From: Candidatus Pelearchaeum sp.
GTDB lineage: Archaea > Thermoproteota > Nitrososphaeria_A > Caldarchaeales > Caldarchaeaceae
DNA length: 22,826 nt
Direction of reading: 5' to 3'
NCBI GenBank assembly: GCA_015520425.1
Contig: WAQC01000131.1
Span: forward strand, 1 to 22,826
The translations under genes and the position numbers were made by a program. The notes beneath the pieces are model-generated. The model made no database searches. It was not told where the DNA came from and saw only the letters and a program-made list of their open reading frames with translations. This document shows, in pieces, positions 1 to 7,223 of this stretch (position 1 is its first letter; each line of letters begins with the position of its first letter).

Positions 1-1654
1 CGTTTACATCTCTGCCCAAAAGCTCGCGGAGCTTTATGTCTATGTATGTTCTCACGCCAGAGCCTCTAACCCTATTAACGAACATAATATCTCCACGCAG
101 TAGGTCTTGGAAGCTTTGTATCTGTTTGGGATTTCCTCTCTTGACGAGGAAGCCTATGCGCCGCGCGTATCCTCTGACAACCACCACCTCACCCTCTAAT
201 CCTAGACGCTTGACCATGTGTAGATTATAGCTCCCTGTCTGCTCGTCTAGCAGATGTGTTCCAGCTATGTCTGCTTCTCCGCGTTTCACAGCATACCAGC
301 CTGCTAGAGAGCCTACGTTAATCACCTTACTATTTGAGATACCCATCAAGTCAAGTATCATGCTTATTCCATAGCAGTGGCTTCCTATGATTACCAGGTC
401 TGCTGGCCTGATGCTCTGTGCCAAAAGCTTTATCTCCACTTCCTCGTTGGCTTCTAGAAACTCCCTTCCCTCATCCACATCCACGTATCCATCGGCTAAA
501 GCTAGTGCGGAGGTTGAGCCTGAGCCCATGAGTAGTGGGTAAGCCGTGAGGCCGCTGACTCCTTCAACGAGCTGAACTGGGATAAGCTCCCGCTTTCCCC
601 TGCCAGCCTCAATCCTGAAAGGAACACGCGCCTTTACCGCAGCCTCAAAGCTACGCGACGCCCCTAAGAGTCTCTGGACTATGGGCCTGACTATTGTCTG
701 GAAGACCATCATGGCCGAGAGGGGAAAACCTGGCAGGCCTATGAGGAGCTTCTCACCAGCGGCCGCTATTACTGTGGGCTTGCCAGGCTTTAGGCGGAGG
801 CCGTGTATTATAACTCCTCCCCCCGCTATCTTGCCGAATATTCTGTAAATCATGTCTCCGAAGCCAGCTGACGTGCTTCCCGACGTTATCACCATGTCGC
901 TTTGTTCAACAGCTTCCGCAACAGCCCTATACATTGCCTGCTCATCGTCAGGCAGTATTCCCCTGAACTCTGCATCAACACCAAGCTCGCGGAGCATGGA
1001 AACGACGGTAGGCCCATTAACGTCGTATATCTTGCCCGCCTCCAACTGCTCGCCTGCTGGTGTCAGCTCGTTCCCTGTTGAGAAGACTATTGCTCTGAGC
1101 CGTTTATAGACGGGTACGCTGCGATAGCCCTGGGCTGCGAGGACCGCGACCTCGCGCGGCGTTATGAGCTGGCCTCGTCTGAGGATTATGTCTCCCTCAA
1201 GTATGTCGGAGCCTGCTTGAGCGACGTTCTCGCCTGGAACCACTGGCCTGTAGATTACTATATTATCGCCCTCGCGTTTTGTGTATTCAACCATCACTAC
1301 AGCGTTTGCTCCACGCGGCATAGGCGCTCCAGTGGCTATCTCCATACACTCGCCGTCTCCCAGCTCTCTTTCTGGAAGCTTCCCCACATCCGACTTTCCC
1401 ACGAGCTTTAGCGTCTTCGGGAAGCCCTCAGCAGCGCCATAGGTATCTCTGGCGTTGACAGCGTAGCCGTCAACGGTTGAGCGGTCAAACGGCGGTGCGG
1501 CAACCTGAGCATAGATATCTTCCGCCAATACGCGGCCAGCTGCATCCAGCACATGTATCATCTCGGTTCCGCGCGGCTTTAGGCCTCCTAGAGCCTCCTC
1601 AACACGTTTAATCGCCTCCTCAACGCTCACGAGCTTATGAAAGACCAAAGCCAT
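1..1654 (-). CDS. moeA: MoeA-type molybdopterin molybdenumtransferase with C-terminal PBP-like domain (partial, C-terminus off left edge)
   Basis: The protein is predicted to insert molybdate or tungstate into (adenylylated) molybdopterin in the cytoplasm. About 551 codons are visible, reading from an ATG at 1654 preceded by a GGTGG ribosome-binding site. The N-terminal ~400 residues are MoeA-like: PPFDRSTVDGYAV near residue 50, STGNEL, TSGSTSAGFGD and GLRLKPGKPT, then GLPGFPLSAMMVFQ. From about residue 415 a second domain begins (PADLVIIGSHCYGISMILDL) and runs to the window edge. It includes GSGVRTYID near residue 528, typical of the LysR/PBP-like substrate-binding domain fused to MoeA in many archaea, thought to sense or bind oxyanion or cofactor. 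It lies 27 nt downstream of a second, plain moeA and is probably cotranscribed with it. The stop codon is outside the window. Confidence 0.9.
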   Translation of the reverse strand, partial: MALVFHKLVSVEEAIKRVEEALGGLKPRGTEMIHVLDAAGRVLAEDIYAQVAAPPFDRSTVDGYAVNARDTYGAAEGFPKTLKLVGKSDVGKLPERELGDGECMEIATGAPMPRGANAVVMVEYTKREGDNIVIYRPVVPGENVAQAGSDILEGDIILRRGQLITPREVAVLAAQGYRSVPVYKRLRAIVFSTGNELTPAGEQLEAGKIYDVNGPTVVSMLRELGVDAEFRGILPDDEQAMYRAVAEAVEQSDMVITSGSTSAGFGDMIYRIFGKIAGGGVIIHGLRLKPGKPTVIAAAGEKLLIGLPGFPLSAMMVFQTIVRPIVQRLLGASRSFEAAVKARVPFRIEAGRGKRELIPVQLVEGVSGLTAYPLLMGSGSTSALALADGYVDVDEGREFLEANEEVEIKLLAQSIRPADLVIIGSHCYGISMILDLMGISNSKVINVGSLAGWYAVKRGEADIAGTHLLDEQTGSYNLHMVKRLGLEGEVVVVRGYARRIGFLVKRGNPKQIQSFQDLLRGDIMFVNRVRGSGVRTYIDIKLRELLGRDVN

Positions 1655-1681
1655 AGCAGCCACCTACATAGACTCTAACGT

Positions 1682-2935
1682 CTAGAGGAGCTCCACCTCT
1701 ACTTCTTCCCCCTCGTCAAAGCCTTCAACCCCTTCTGAAACGACCAAGATGCCATTAGCTTTTGTGAGAGTTGAGAGCAGGCCCGAGCCTGTGAGCATGA
1801 GAGGCTCAACGAGGTACTCGCCGTCTTTTTCAATAACTTTGACGCGGATGAAGGATGTAGTCTCAACGGGGTTAGCCACTCTCCGCGTGAGCTTTCCACG
1901 CACGCGGCGTGGCAGGCCGCTTGGAGAGTTGTATATTTTTTCTATGATTGGGGCTGCGAAGAGTTGGAAGCCTATCAGGGCTGAGACGGGGAAGCCTGAT
2001 AGGAGGATTACAGCCTTTCCATCAATTATAGCCGCCCCCGTCGGTTTTGCAGGCCTTATCCTGACGCCATGGAAGATTATTCCTGGCTTTCCCAGCCTAG
2101 CTACTGCTTCTGGGACTAGGTCTCCAGAGCCTACGCTGGTGCCGCCAGTGATTAGGAGCATTCGTGCTTTCTTAAGCCCCTGGGAGGCGCGCTCGGCTAT
2201 CGTGTCTATATCATCCCCAACGGTTCCCAGGTCTATGGGCTCGCACCCATGTTCGCGGATAAGAGCCTTGAGCATGGGCTTTGAACTATTCACAACCTTA
2301 CCAGGCGTTTGCGCATCGCCGAGCTCAATAAGCTCGTCGCCAGTTGATAGAACAGCGACACGCATAGGCTCGTATACCCTTATTCTAGTTATGTTGAGCG
2401 AGGCCAGCGCGCCTATGTGCCATGGTCTTATTCGTGTTCCCCTCCTTATGACCAGCTCTCCCTTGCTGAAGTCCTCTCCCCTGCGTGAGACGTTTTGAAG
2501 CGATGCCACTGGCTTGGTTATCTCCACCGCGCCATCCTTCTTAACTGCGTGTTCAGCCATTACCACCGCATCAGCTCCCTCTGGAAGCGGAGCCCCAGTA
2601 TAGACTTCAACTGCAAACCCCCTTCTGATGCGTTTAACGCTTAACGGGTTTTCACCAGCCTTTACGCTGCCCGCGAGTTTAAGTTCTATAGGGTTTGTTG
2701 GGGATGCTCCCAGGGTTTCGTCAGCGATAACCGCGTAGCCGTCAACCGCGCTCCTATCATAAGGCGGCACATCCACGGGTGAGTGTATGTCGTCCGCGCA
2801 TACCATACCCAGCGTCTCTTCAAGTGGCATAGCTATTGAGGGCTGCGGCGTCAGGTCTACATGCGCCAATAGGCGTTTTAGGGCATCGTCAGCAGATATG
2901 AGGGAGCGAAAGCCCGACATCCGTCCACGAAACAT
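1682..2935 (-). CDS. moeA: MoeA-type molybdopterin molybdenumtransferase (single-module paralogue)
   Basis: This 417-residue protein is a standard-length MoeA, predicted to ligate molybdate or tungstate to the activated pterin. Visible motifs in order are PPYDRSAVDGYAV near residue 60, TGAPLPEGADAVV, STGDELIELG, TGGTSVGSGD, GVRIRPAKPTGAA and LLSGFPVSALIGFQ, followed by the small C-terminal beta domain. The first ATG is at 2935; a second in-frame ATG at 2920 (starting MSGFRSLIS) matches the usual MoeA N-terminus equally well and may be the true start. It is the upstream member of a two-moeA minus-strand unit and diverges from mobA across 87 bases. Having two MoeA proteins, one with an extra binding domain, suggests division of labour between metals or target enzymes. 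That is inference; a plain duplication with redundancy is also possible. Confidence 0.92.
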   Translation of the reverse strand: MFRGRMSGFRSLISADDALKRLLAHVDLTPQPSIAMPLEETLGMVCADDIHSPVDVPPYDRSAVDGYAVIADETLGASPTNPIELKLAGSVKAGENPLSVKRIRRGFAVEVYTGAPLPEGADAVVMAEHAVKKDGAVEITKPVASLQNVSRRGEDFSKGELVIRRGTRIRPWHIGALASLNITRIRVYEPMRVAVLSTGDELIELGDAQTPGKVVNSSKPMLKALIREHGCEPIDLGTVGDDIDTIAERASQGLKKARMLLITGGTSVGSGDLVPEAVARLGKPGIIFHGVRIRPAKPTGAAIIDGKAVILLSGFPVSALIGFQLFAAPIIEKIYNSPSGLPRRVRGKLTRRVANPVETTSFIRVKVIEKDGEYLVEPLMLTGSGLLSTLTKANGILVVSEGVEGFDEGEEVEVELL

Positions 2936-2983
2936 TTATCCAGCTAATAGGAGCGCTAATGGGCTATTAAGCCTAAACCATCA

Positions 2984-2993
2984 CATTTTAATC
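2984..2993 (+). promoter_or_regulatory. Weak TATA-like element before mobA
   Basis: The AT-rich run cattttaatc sits about 34 bases before the TTG start of mobA, the distance expected for an archaeal TATA box with little or no leader. The match to consensus is weak, and the divergent moeA promoter must lie in the same 87-base gap (a possible ggctattaag element at 2962-2971 on the other strand). Confidence 0.3.
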
Positions 2994-3022
2994 TCATGCC
3001 GTATATTGGGGATTAGACTCCC

Positions 3023-3922
3023 TTGAAGATTTGTTGCATCATCCTAGCTGGCGGTGTTTCGCGGAGGTTTGGTGGGGATAAGCTCACCGCCAAATTTAGA
3101 GGAGAGAGCGTGATAACGCGGGTATGCCACGCCGCAAGTAGGGTTGCTGATGAAGTCTATATCTCAGCCTCAAGTAGTGGGCGTGCAAGCGAGCTGGGCA
3201 AGTATGTTAGAGAAATCGTTAAAGGAAGTATTGTTGATAGCGATGCCGTAGCCTGTGAAGGGCCTCTGCGTGGAATAATAACAGCTGTAAAATCGCTCAA
3301 CTGCGATAGGTTGCTCATACTTCCAGGTGATATTCCAGCAATAACTTCAGACACCTTGGGGCGTTTTGTTGAGCGTGTAGCTGCTGGAAAGGCCGATGCT
3401 GGGAGCGTTGTTTGGGGTAATGGCATGGTTGAAACCCTGATTCAGCTTGTAGAGCCTAGCTATGTAGCTGGGCTTGCAGAGCATATATGCAGCACACGCC
3501 GCGATGTTGCGAGGCCTTCGGATATACTCCGAGGCTCTTCGCGTCTCTTGCTAGTCTATGCAGGCAACATAACTGACGAGCCTTCGGAGTTGTCTAACAT
3601 AAACACGCGTGAAGACCTTGAAGCGTTAAAGCCCCGCGCGCCCCTGTCGGGTTTTGTGAATAGTGATATACTGCTGGAATTGGGCGGTAGTCGCGGCTCG
3701 CATTTCTGGCGTGCCATGAGCATGGCCTCACGCGGCGACCATGAGGCTGCTGCTCTGGAGTATGAGCTGGAAGCGGGTGTCTATGCTGAGCATGGCATCG
3801 TGCATTTAGCGGCTCAGTGCCTTGGCGACGCCGCATACGAGGCTAAGCGCGCTGGCGATGAGGCGCGTGCCTACGAGCTACGCTCTAGGGGCTGGGAGAT
3901 GCTTGCTCGGCTTGGTTTTTAA
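3023..3922 (+). CDS. mobA: MobA-like molybdenum cofactor guanylyl/nucleotidyltransferase with C-terminal helical extension
   Basis: This 299-residue protein starts at a TTG codon; no ATG fits the conserved N-terminus. It begins KICCIILAGGVSRRFGGDK, the LAGG-x-S-x-R-FG-x-DK nucleotide-binding loop of MobA/GlmU-type nucleotidyltransferases. LLILPGDIPAI near residue 97 is the metal-binding Asp region, and SNINTREDLEAL near residue 190 is the typical end of the MobA fold. The predicted role is attaching a nucleotide, usually GMP, to molybdopterin to make the dinucleotide form used by DMSO-reductase-family enzymes such as the one at the right of this window. Residues from about 205 to 299 form an extra alanine-rich helical segment with TPR-like character (RGDHEAAALEYELEAG, LAAQCLGDAAYEAKRAGD), beyond the ~200-residue core of the family. 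Its role is unknown. Confidence 0.85.
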   Translation: MKICCIILAGGVSRRFGGDKLTAKFRGESVITRVCHAASRVADEVYISASSSGRASELGKYVREIVKGSIVDSDAVACEGPLRGIITAVKSLNCDRLLILPGDIPAITSDTLGRFVERVAAGKADAGSVVWGNGMVETLIQLVEPSYVAGLAEHICSTRRDVARPSDILRGSSRLLLVYAGNITDEPSELSNINTREDLEALKPRAPLSGFVNSDILLELGGSRGSHFWRAMSMASRGDHEAAALEYELEAGVYAEHGIVHLAAQCLGDAAYEAKRAGDEARAYELRSRGWEMLARLGF

Positions 3923-3942
3923 CTAATATAAATTGCCTAAAA

Positions 3943-3952
3943 CTTATATAAG
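3943..3952 (+). promoter_or_regulatory. TATA box of the moaD-AOR-oah-had-dch operon
   Basis: The palindromic element cttatataag is preceded by purine-rich sequence like a BRE (cctaaaa). Its centre lies about 26 bases before the GTG start at 3974. That spacing places transcription start at or next to the start codon, so the message is probably leaderless. It is the strongest promoter-like signal in the window. Confidence 0.65.
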
Positions 3953-3973
3953 TTACAGCCAAAAACGCGGCCC

Positions 3974-4393
3974 GTGCAGCCCACCGTCAGAATCCTATTC
4001 TTAGGACCCCTAGCAGAGCAGGCGCGGCAACGTGAGGTTGAGATGCGGCTGGAGGGTGTCTCCACCTTAAGTGAGGTGCTGAGACGCCTCCGCAGCGAGT
4101 CTATGGTTGGTGAAGCCCTCCGCGACTGGCCCCGCGAGTCCAGTGGAATCGTTGTCTCGGTTGATGGTGAGGTTGTCCGCGACGAGAAGCGGGAGCTTAA
4201 GGGAGGGGAGACGATAATCATCTCACCAATGCTGGCGGGAGGCTCTCAGGCAGCCAGCGTAAGATGCCTCAACTGCTCCAACAGAATAGAAGTCCCTGAG
4301 AAGGCAGAAGAAGTTTCATGCCCATCATGCAACACGCGCTACCAAATCACATGGATAACGCCTAAGCAGCCCAAGATAAGGAGGGTTGAGTAG
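3974..4393 (+). CDS. moaD: MoaD-like ubiquitin-fold sulfur carrier with C-terminal zinc ribbon
   Basis: This 139-residue protein starts at GTG, placed by the TATA box 26 bases upstream. Residues 4-90 read as a MoaD/ubiquitin-fold domain: VRILFLGPLAEQAR at the start, VVSVDGEVV near 60, and ending in ISPMLAGG at residues 83-90. In MoaD and ThiS the Gly-Gly is the very C-terminus and carries the thiocarboxylate used to make molybdopterin. Here the chain continues about 49 residues through SQAAS into a four-cysteine zinc ribbon (C98, C101, C116, C119). The Gly-Gly therefore cannot work as a sulfur carrier unless the tail is cleaved, or the protein has another role. It lies 2 bases before the tungsten aldehyde oxidoreductase gene, suggesting it serves that enzyme's cofactor. 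Confidence 0.82.
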   Translation: MQPTVRILFLGPLAEQARQREVEMRLEGVSTLSEVLRRLRSESMVGEALRDWPRESSGIVVSVDGEVVRDEKRELKGGETIIISPMLAGGSQAASVRCLNCSNRIEVPEKAEEVSCPSCNTRYQITWITPKQPKIRRVE

Positions 4394-4395
4394 CT

Positions 4396-6294
4396 ATGAG
4401 AGAAAAGCAACTGGTTGGATTCATAGACTTATCGCTCCGCAAGACGAGTGTTAAGCCAATCCCCGACGAGTGGAGACGCGGCTACCTAGGCGGGAGGGGG
4501 CTTAACATATTCCTTCTCTACTCGCTTCTTGACGCTGGGATAGACCCGCTGGGGCCTGAGAACCTCTTGATAGTAGGTGCAGGTCTTCTTACTGGCGCTC
4601 CATGCTTGGGCGCTGCTAGGTGCAACGTTTCGGGCAAGTCTCCCTTAACTGGTGCTTTGGGTGATAGCAACATAGGTGGCCAGTATGGCGTGGCCATGCG
4701 CCGCGCGGGGTTTGACTGCCTCGTGATAAGGGGAAGGAGCGAGAAGCCAGTTAGGATAGTGTTGCATGAGGGGAAGATAGAGCTTATGGATGCCAGCGAC
4801 CTATGGGGGCTTGACACGTTTGAGACGGAGGAGGAGATAGCGCGACAGCATGGGAGTAATGTCCATTCGCTTGTTATAGGCCGTGCTGGCGAGAGGCTGG
4901 TCAGATATGCTTGTGTAAGAACTGGGAGGAAGAGCGCCGCTGGTAGGACTGGGATGGGCGCGGTCATGGGAGCAAAGAGGCTCAAAGCAATAACAGCCGT
5001 TAACGAGGGGAGGATAGAGTGGAGCGAGCCCGACAAGCTCTACCGCTACGCGCGGCAGATGATAGAGCAGATTATGAGTACGAAGTGGGCGCAGGCACAA
5101 GCCAAGCACGGCACTATGGCGATATTCAACTACACATACCACACAGGGCTCATTCGCGTCAAGAACTTCCAGACACAAACCCTACCCGACGTAGGGACGC
5201 TTGAGCCAGAGAATATGGAGCGATACTCAATCCAGATGACGGGCTGCTCGGCCTGCACAATAAAATGCAGACACGTTTACGAGCTTAGCGACGGCCCATA
5301 CCCGCATAAGGGAGAGGGGCCCGAGTATAGCCAGTTGGGAAGCTTCGGGACGCTTCTCGGAATAAACAAGATGGAAGCCGTGATGAACTGCACGTATCTA
5401 TGCAATAAGTATGGGCTGGACACGATAGAGACTGGGAATATTATTGCCTGGGTTATGGAGCTTTACGAGAAGGGGCTTTTACGCGAGGACGAGCTAGGTG
5501 GTGTGAAGCCAGTATGGGGTGATGAGTACTCCGCGTATAGGTTGATTGAGATGATAGCTAACCGCGAGTCTATAGGCGACGTACTGGCGGAGGGCATACT
5601 TGCCGCCTCCAAGCGTTTCGGCGAGCGCTCACTCTACTATGCTCTTCATGTTAAGGGTATGGGGAACCTACTCTCCGATGATAGGGCGGTGCCCAGCTTC
5701 GCTCTAGGTCTTGCGACAGCCTCGCGCGGCTCAGACCATCTCAGGAGCAGGCCAGCCCTAGACCTCTACGGCCTCCCAAGCGACTTCCTCAAAAACCTCT
5801 ACGGCGGCGAGGTCTCGCAAGACTATACATCATACGACGGAAAGAGCAGAATGGTCTGGTGGCACGAGCTGCAATACGCTGTAGTGGATTCTCTAGGTCT
5901 CTGCAAGTTCCAGACAATCTTCTGCGCAGTCCACGCACCATCGTATAATGAGTGGATTCCACTAATCAAGTATGCTTCTGGCCTGGAATTTACGCGTGAG
6001 GAGTTGATGAACGTGGGTGAGAGGATATGCACGTTGGAGAGGCTCTTCAACATTCGCGAGGGCTTTGGGAGGAAGGACGACACGCTGCCAGAGAGATACT
6101 TCACGGAGCCTACCAACGCTGGGCTTCCCAAGGTGAGGAACAGGAAGCTTGACCGCTCCGCTTTTGAGCGCATGCTGGACGAGTACTACTCTCTGCACGG
6201 CTGGGATAGCGGGGGACGGCCGCGTGAGGAGACGTTAAAGAGGCTTGGGCTGGAGAAGATACCAGCACGCGAGGAGGTGGGGGTAATTGCATAG
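4396..6294 (+). CDS. aor: Tungsten-containing aldehyde:ferredoxin oxidoreductase family protein
   Basis: This 632-residue protein belongs to the tungstopterin aldehyde:ferredoxin oxidoreductase (AOR) family, which oxidises aldehydes to acids and reduces ferredoxin. It shows the N-terminal domain signature (YLGGRGLNIFLLY, LTGAPCLGAARCNVSGKSP, GGQYGVAMRRAGFDCLVIRG), the first three cluster cysteines C284, C287 and C291 in CSACTIKC, the GLDTIETGNIIAWVMELYEKG segment, ATASRGSDHLRSRP, and the fourth cluster cysteine C503 in DSLGLCKF. The ATG at 4396 follows an aaggaggg ribosome-binding site 10 bases upstream. It is sandwiched between moaD and the three ring-beta-oxidation genes, so an aromatic aldehyde such as phenylacetaldehyde or benzaldehyde is a reasonable substrate guess. 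BamB, the tungsten subunit of class II benzoyl-CoA reductase, is a distant member of the same superfamily, but the motifs here look like ordinary AOR. Confidence 0.88.
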   Translation: MREKQLVGFIDLSLRKTSVKPIPDEWRRGYLGGRGLNIFLLYSLLDAGIDPLGPENLLIVGAGLLTGAPCLGAARCNVSGKSPLTGALGDSNIGGQYGVAMRRAGFDCLVIRGRSEKPVRIVLHEGKIELMDASDLWGLDTFETEEEIARQHGSNVHSLVIGRAGERLVRYACVRTGRKSAAGRTGMGAVMGAKRLKAITAVNEGRIEWSEPDKLYRYARQMIEQIMSTKWAQAQAKHGTMAIFNYTYHTGLIRVKNFQTQTLPDVGTLEPENMERYSIQMTGCSACTIKCRHVYELSDGPYPHKGEGPEYSQLGSFGTLLGINKMEAVMNCTYLCNKYGLDTIETGNIIAWVMELYEKGLLREDELGGVKPVWGDEYSAYRLIEMIANRESIGDVLAEGILAASKRFGERSLYYALHVKGMGNLLSDDRAVPSFALGLATASRGSDHLRSRPALDLYGLPSDFLKNLYGGEVSQDYTSYDGKSRMVWWHELQYAVVDSLGLCKFQTIFCAVHAPSYNEWIPLIKYASGLEFTREELMNVGERICTLERLFNIREGFGRKDDTLPERYFTEPTNAGLPKVRNRKLDRSAFERMLDEYYSLHGWDSGGRPREETLKRLGLEKIPAREEVGVIA

Positions 6295-7219
6295 TTTTAA
6301 GGACGTGGTGTATGATAAGGAGTGGCACGAGCATACCGCTCTCATAATGATAAACAGGCCACACGAGCATAACTCCTACCTGCTCGGCACGCTCCGCGAG
6401 CTTATAGCAGCCTTTGACGACGCTATGTGGGATGATAACATCCAGTTCATAGTCCTGACGGGCAGCGGCGATAAAGCATTCTGCACAGGCGGCAACGTGG
6501 GCGAGTATGCAGAGATATACGCTCGCAAGCCATCCGACTGGTGGAAATGGGGAGAGATATACGGGAGATTTCTTGATACGATACTCCACTGCGGAAAGCC
6601 AGTGATAGCGCGTGTTAATGGGATAGTAGCTGGAGGCGGGTTTGAGTTCGTCGCAGCGTCAGACCTCGCGGTAGCGGCGGAACATGCGCGGTTCCTCTCA
6701 CCAGGCCCGCGTGTGGGGATGACATCCATAGGCGGCCTCTCCCAGTGGCTACCACTCCACATAGGGCTCAAACGCACAGCGGAGATAGTGATGCTAAGCA
6801 ACGAGATAACGGCTAGACAAGCCCTTGAGTGGGGAATCGTGAATGACGTAGCACCATATAGCGAGCTTGATGAAAGGATTAAGAAGATGATTGACCGAAT
6901 GCTAGACCTGTCGCCGACGAGCTTACATTACTTCAAGGTTCACCTCAACTGGTGGCGCGACCTCATCTGGCGGCTCACATGGGAGCATGCGAAGGAGTTC
7001 TTCTCGCTTAACATAGGCGCTATAGAGCCTAGCGAGGGGCTTAACGCGTTTAAGGATAAGAGACAACGGAGATACCGCGAGATTAGGGGCGATATAGCGC
7101 GCGGCACAGACCCACGCTACCCGTATGGGCCTTATCTAAGGAGCTGCGGAGCATGCGGCGCGAAGTACCTACCTCTCAACGCGGCGTATTGTCTTAGGTG
7201 TGGCGCCAAGCTTGGGTGA
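6287..7219 (+). CDS. oah: 6-oxocyclohex-1-ene-1-carbonyl-CoA hydrolase (BamA/Oah type), compact, with zinc-ribbon tail
   Basis: This is a crotonase-superfamily enzyme, predicted to add water and open the ring of 6-oxocyclohex-1-ene-1-carbonyl-CoA to give 3-hydroxypimelyl-CoA. Diagnostic stretches shared with BamA are CTGGNVGEYAEIYARKP, PVIARVNGIVAGGG, SIGGLSQWLPLHIG, FFSLNIGAIEPSEGLNAF and a final R-x-I-RGDIARGT. It is 310 residues against roughly 370-380 in bacterial BamA. The ~50-residue insertion that BamA carries after the helix near NDV-P is absent, and instead there is a C-terminal four-cysteine zinc ribbon (C287, C290, C302, C305). The TTG start at 6287 overlaps the end of the aor gene by 8 bases and is supported by a strong gaggagg ribosome-binding site. 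Comparison with BamA is from memory, but the family call looks firm. Confidence 0.88.
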   Translation: MHSFKDVVYDKEWHEHTALIMINRPHEHNSYLLGTLRELIAAFDDAMWDDNIQFIVLTGSGDKAFCTGGNVGEYAEIYARKPSDWWKWGEIYGRFLDTILHCGKPVIARVNGIVAGGGFEFVAASDLAVAAEHARFLSPGPRVGMTSIGGLSQWLPLHIGLKRTAEIVMLSNEITARQALEWGIVNDVAPYSELDERIKKMIDRMLDLSPTSLHYFKVHLNWWRDLIWRLTWEHAKEFFSLNIGAIEPSEGLNAFKDKRQRRYREIRGDIARGTDPRYPYGPYLRSCGACGAKYLPLNAAYCLRCGAKLG

Positions 7220-7223
7220 GAGG

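Noticed and set aside
1749..2498. Long plus-strand open frame (249 codons) opposite moeA
   Set aside because: It is antisense to strongly conserved MoeA motifs, its translation is Ser/Pro/Arg-rich with no recognisable domain, and it has no promoter or ribosome-binding signal.
4518..5036. Minus-strand open frame (172 codons) opposite the aldehyde oxidoreductase
   Set aside because: It is antisense to conserved AOR motifs, and its composition looks like a reverse-complement artefact.
4396..6294. The AOR gene as BamB, the tungsten subunit of a class II benzoyl-CoA reductase
   Set aside because: The motifs resemble general aldehyde oxidoreductases rather than BamB as I remember it, no BamC-I partners are present, and a complete class I reductase already fills that step.
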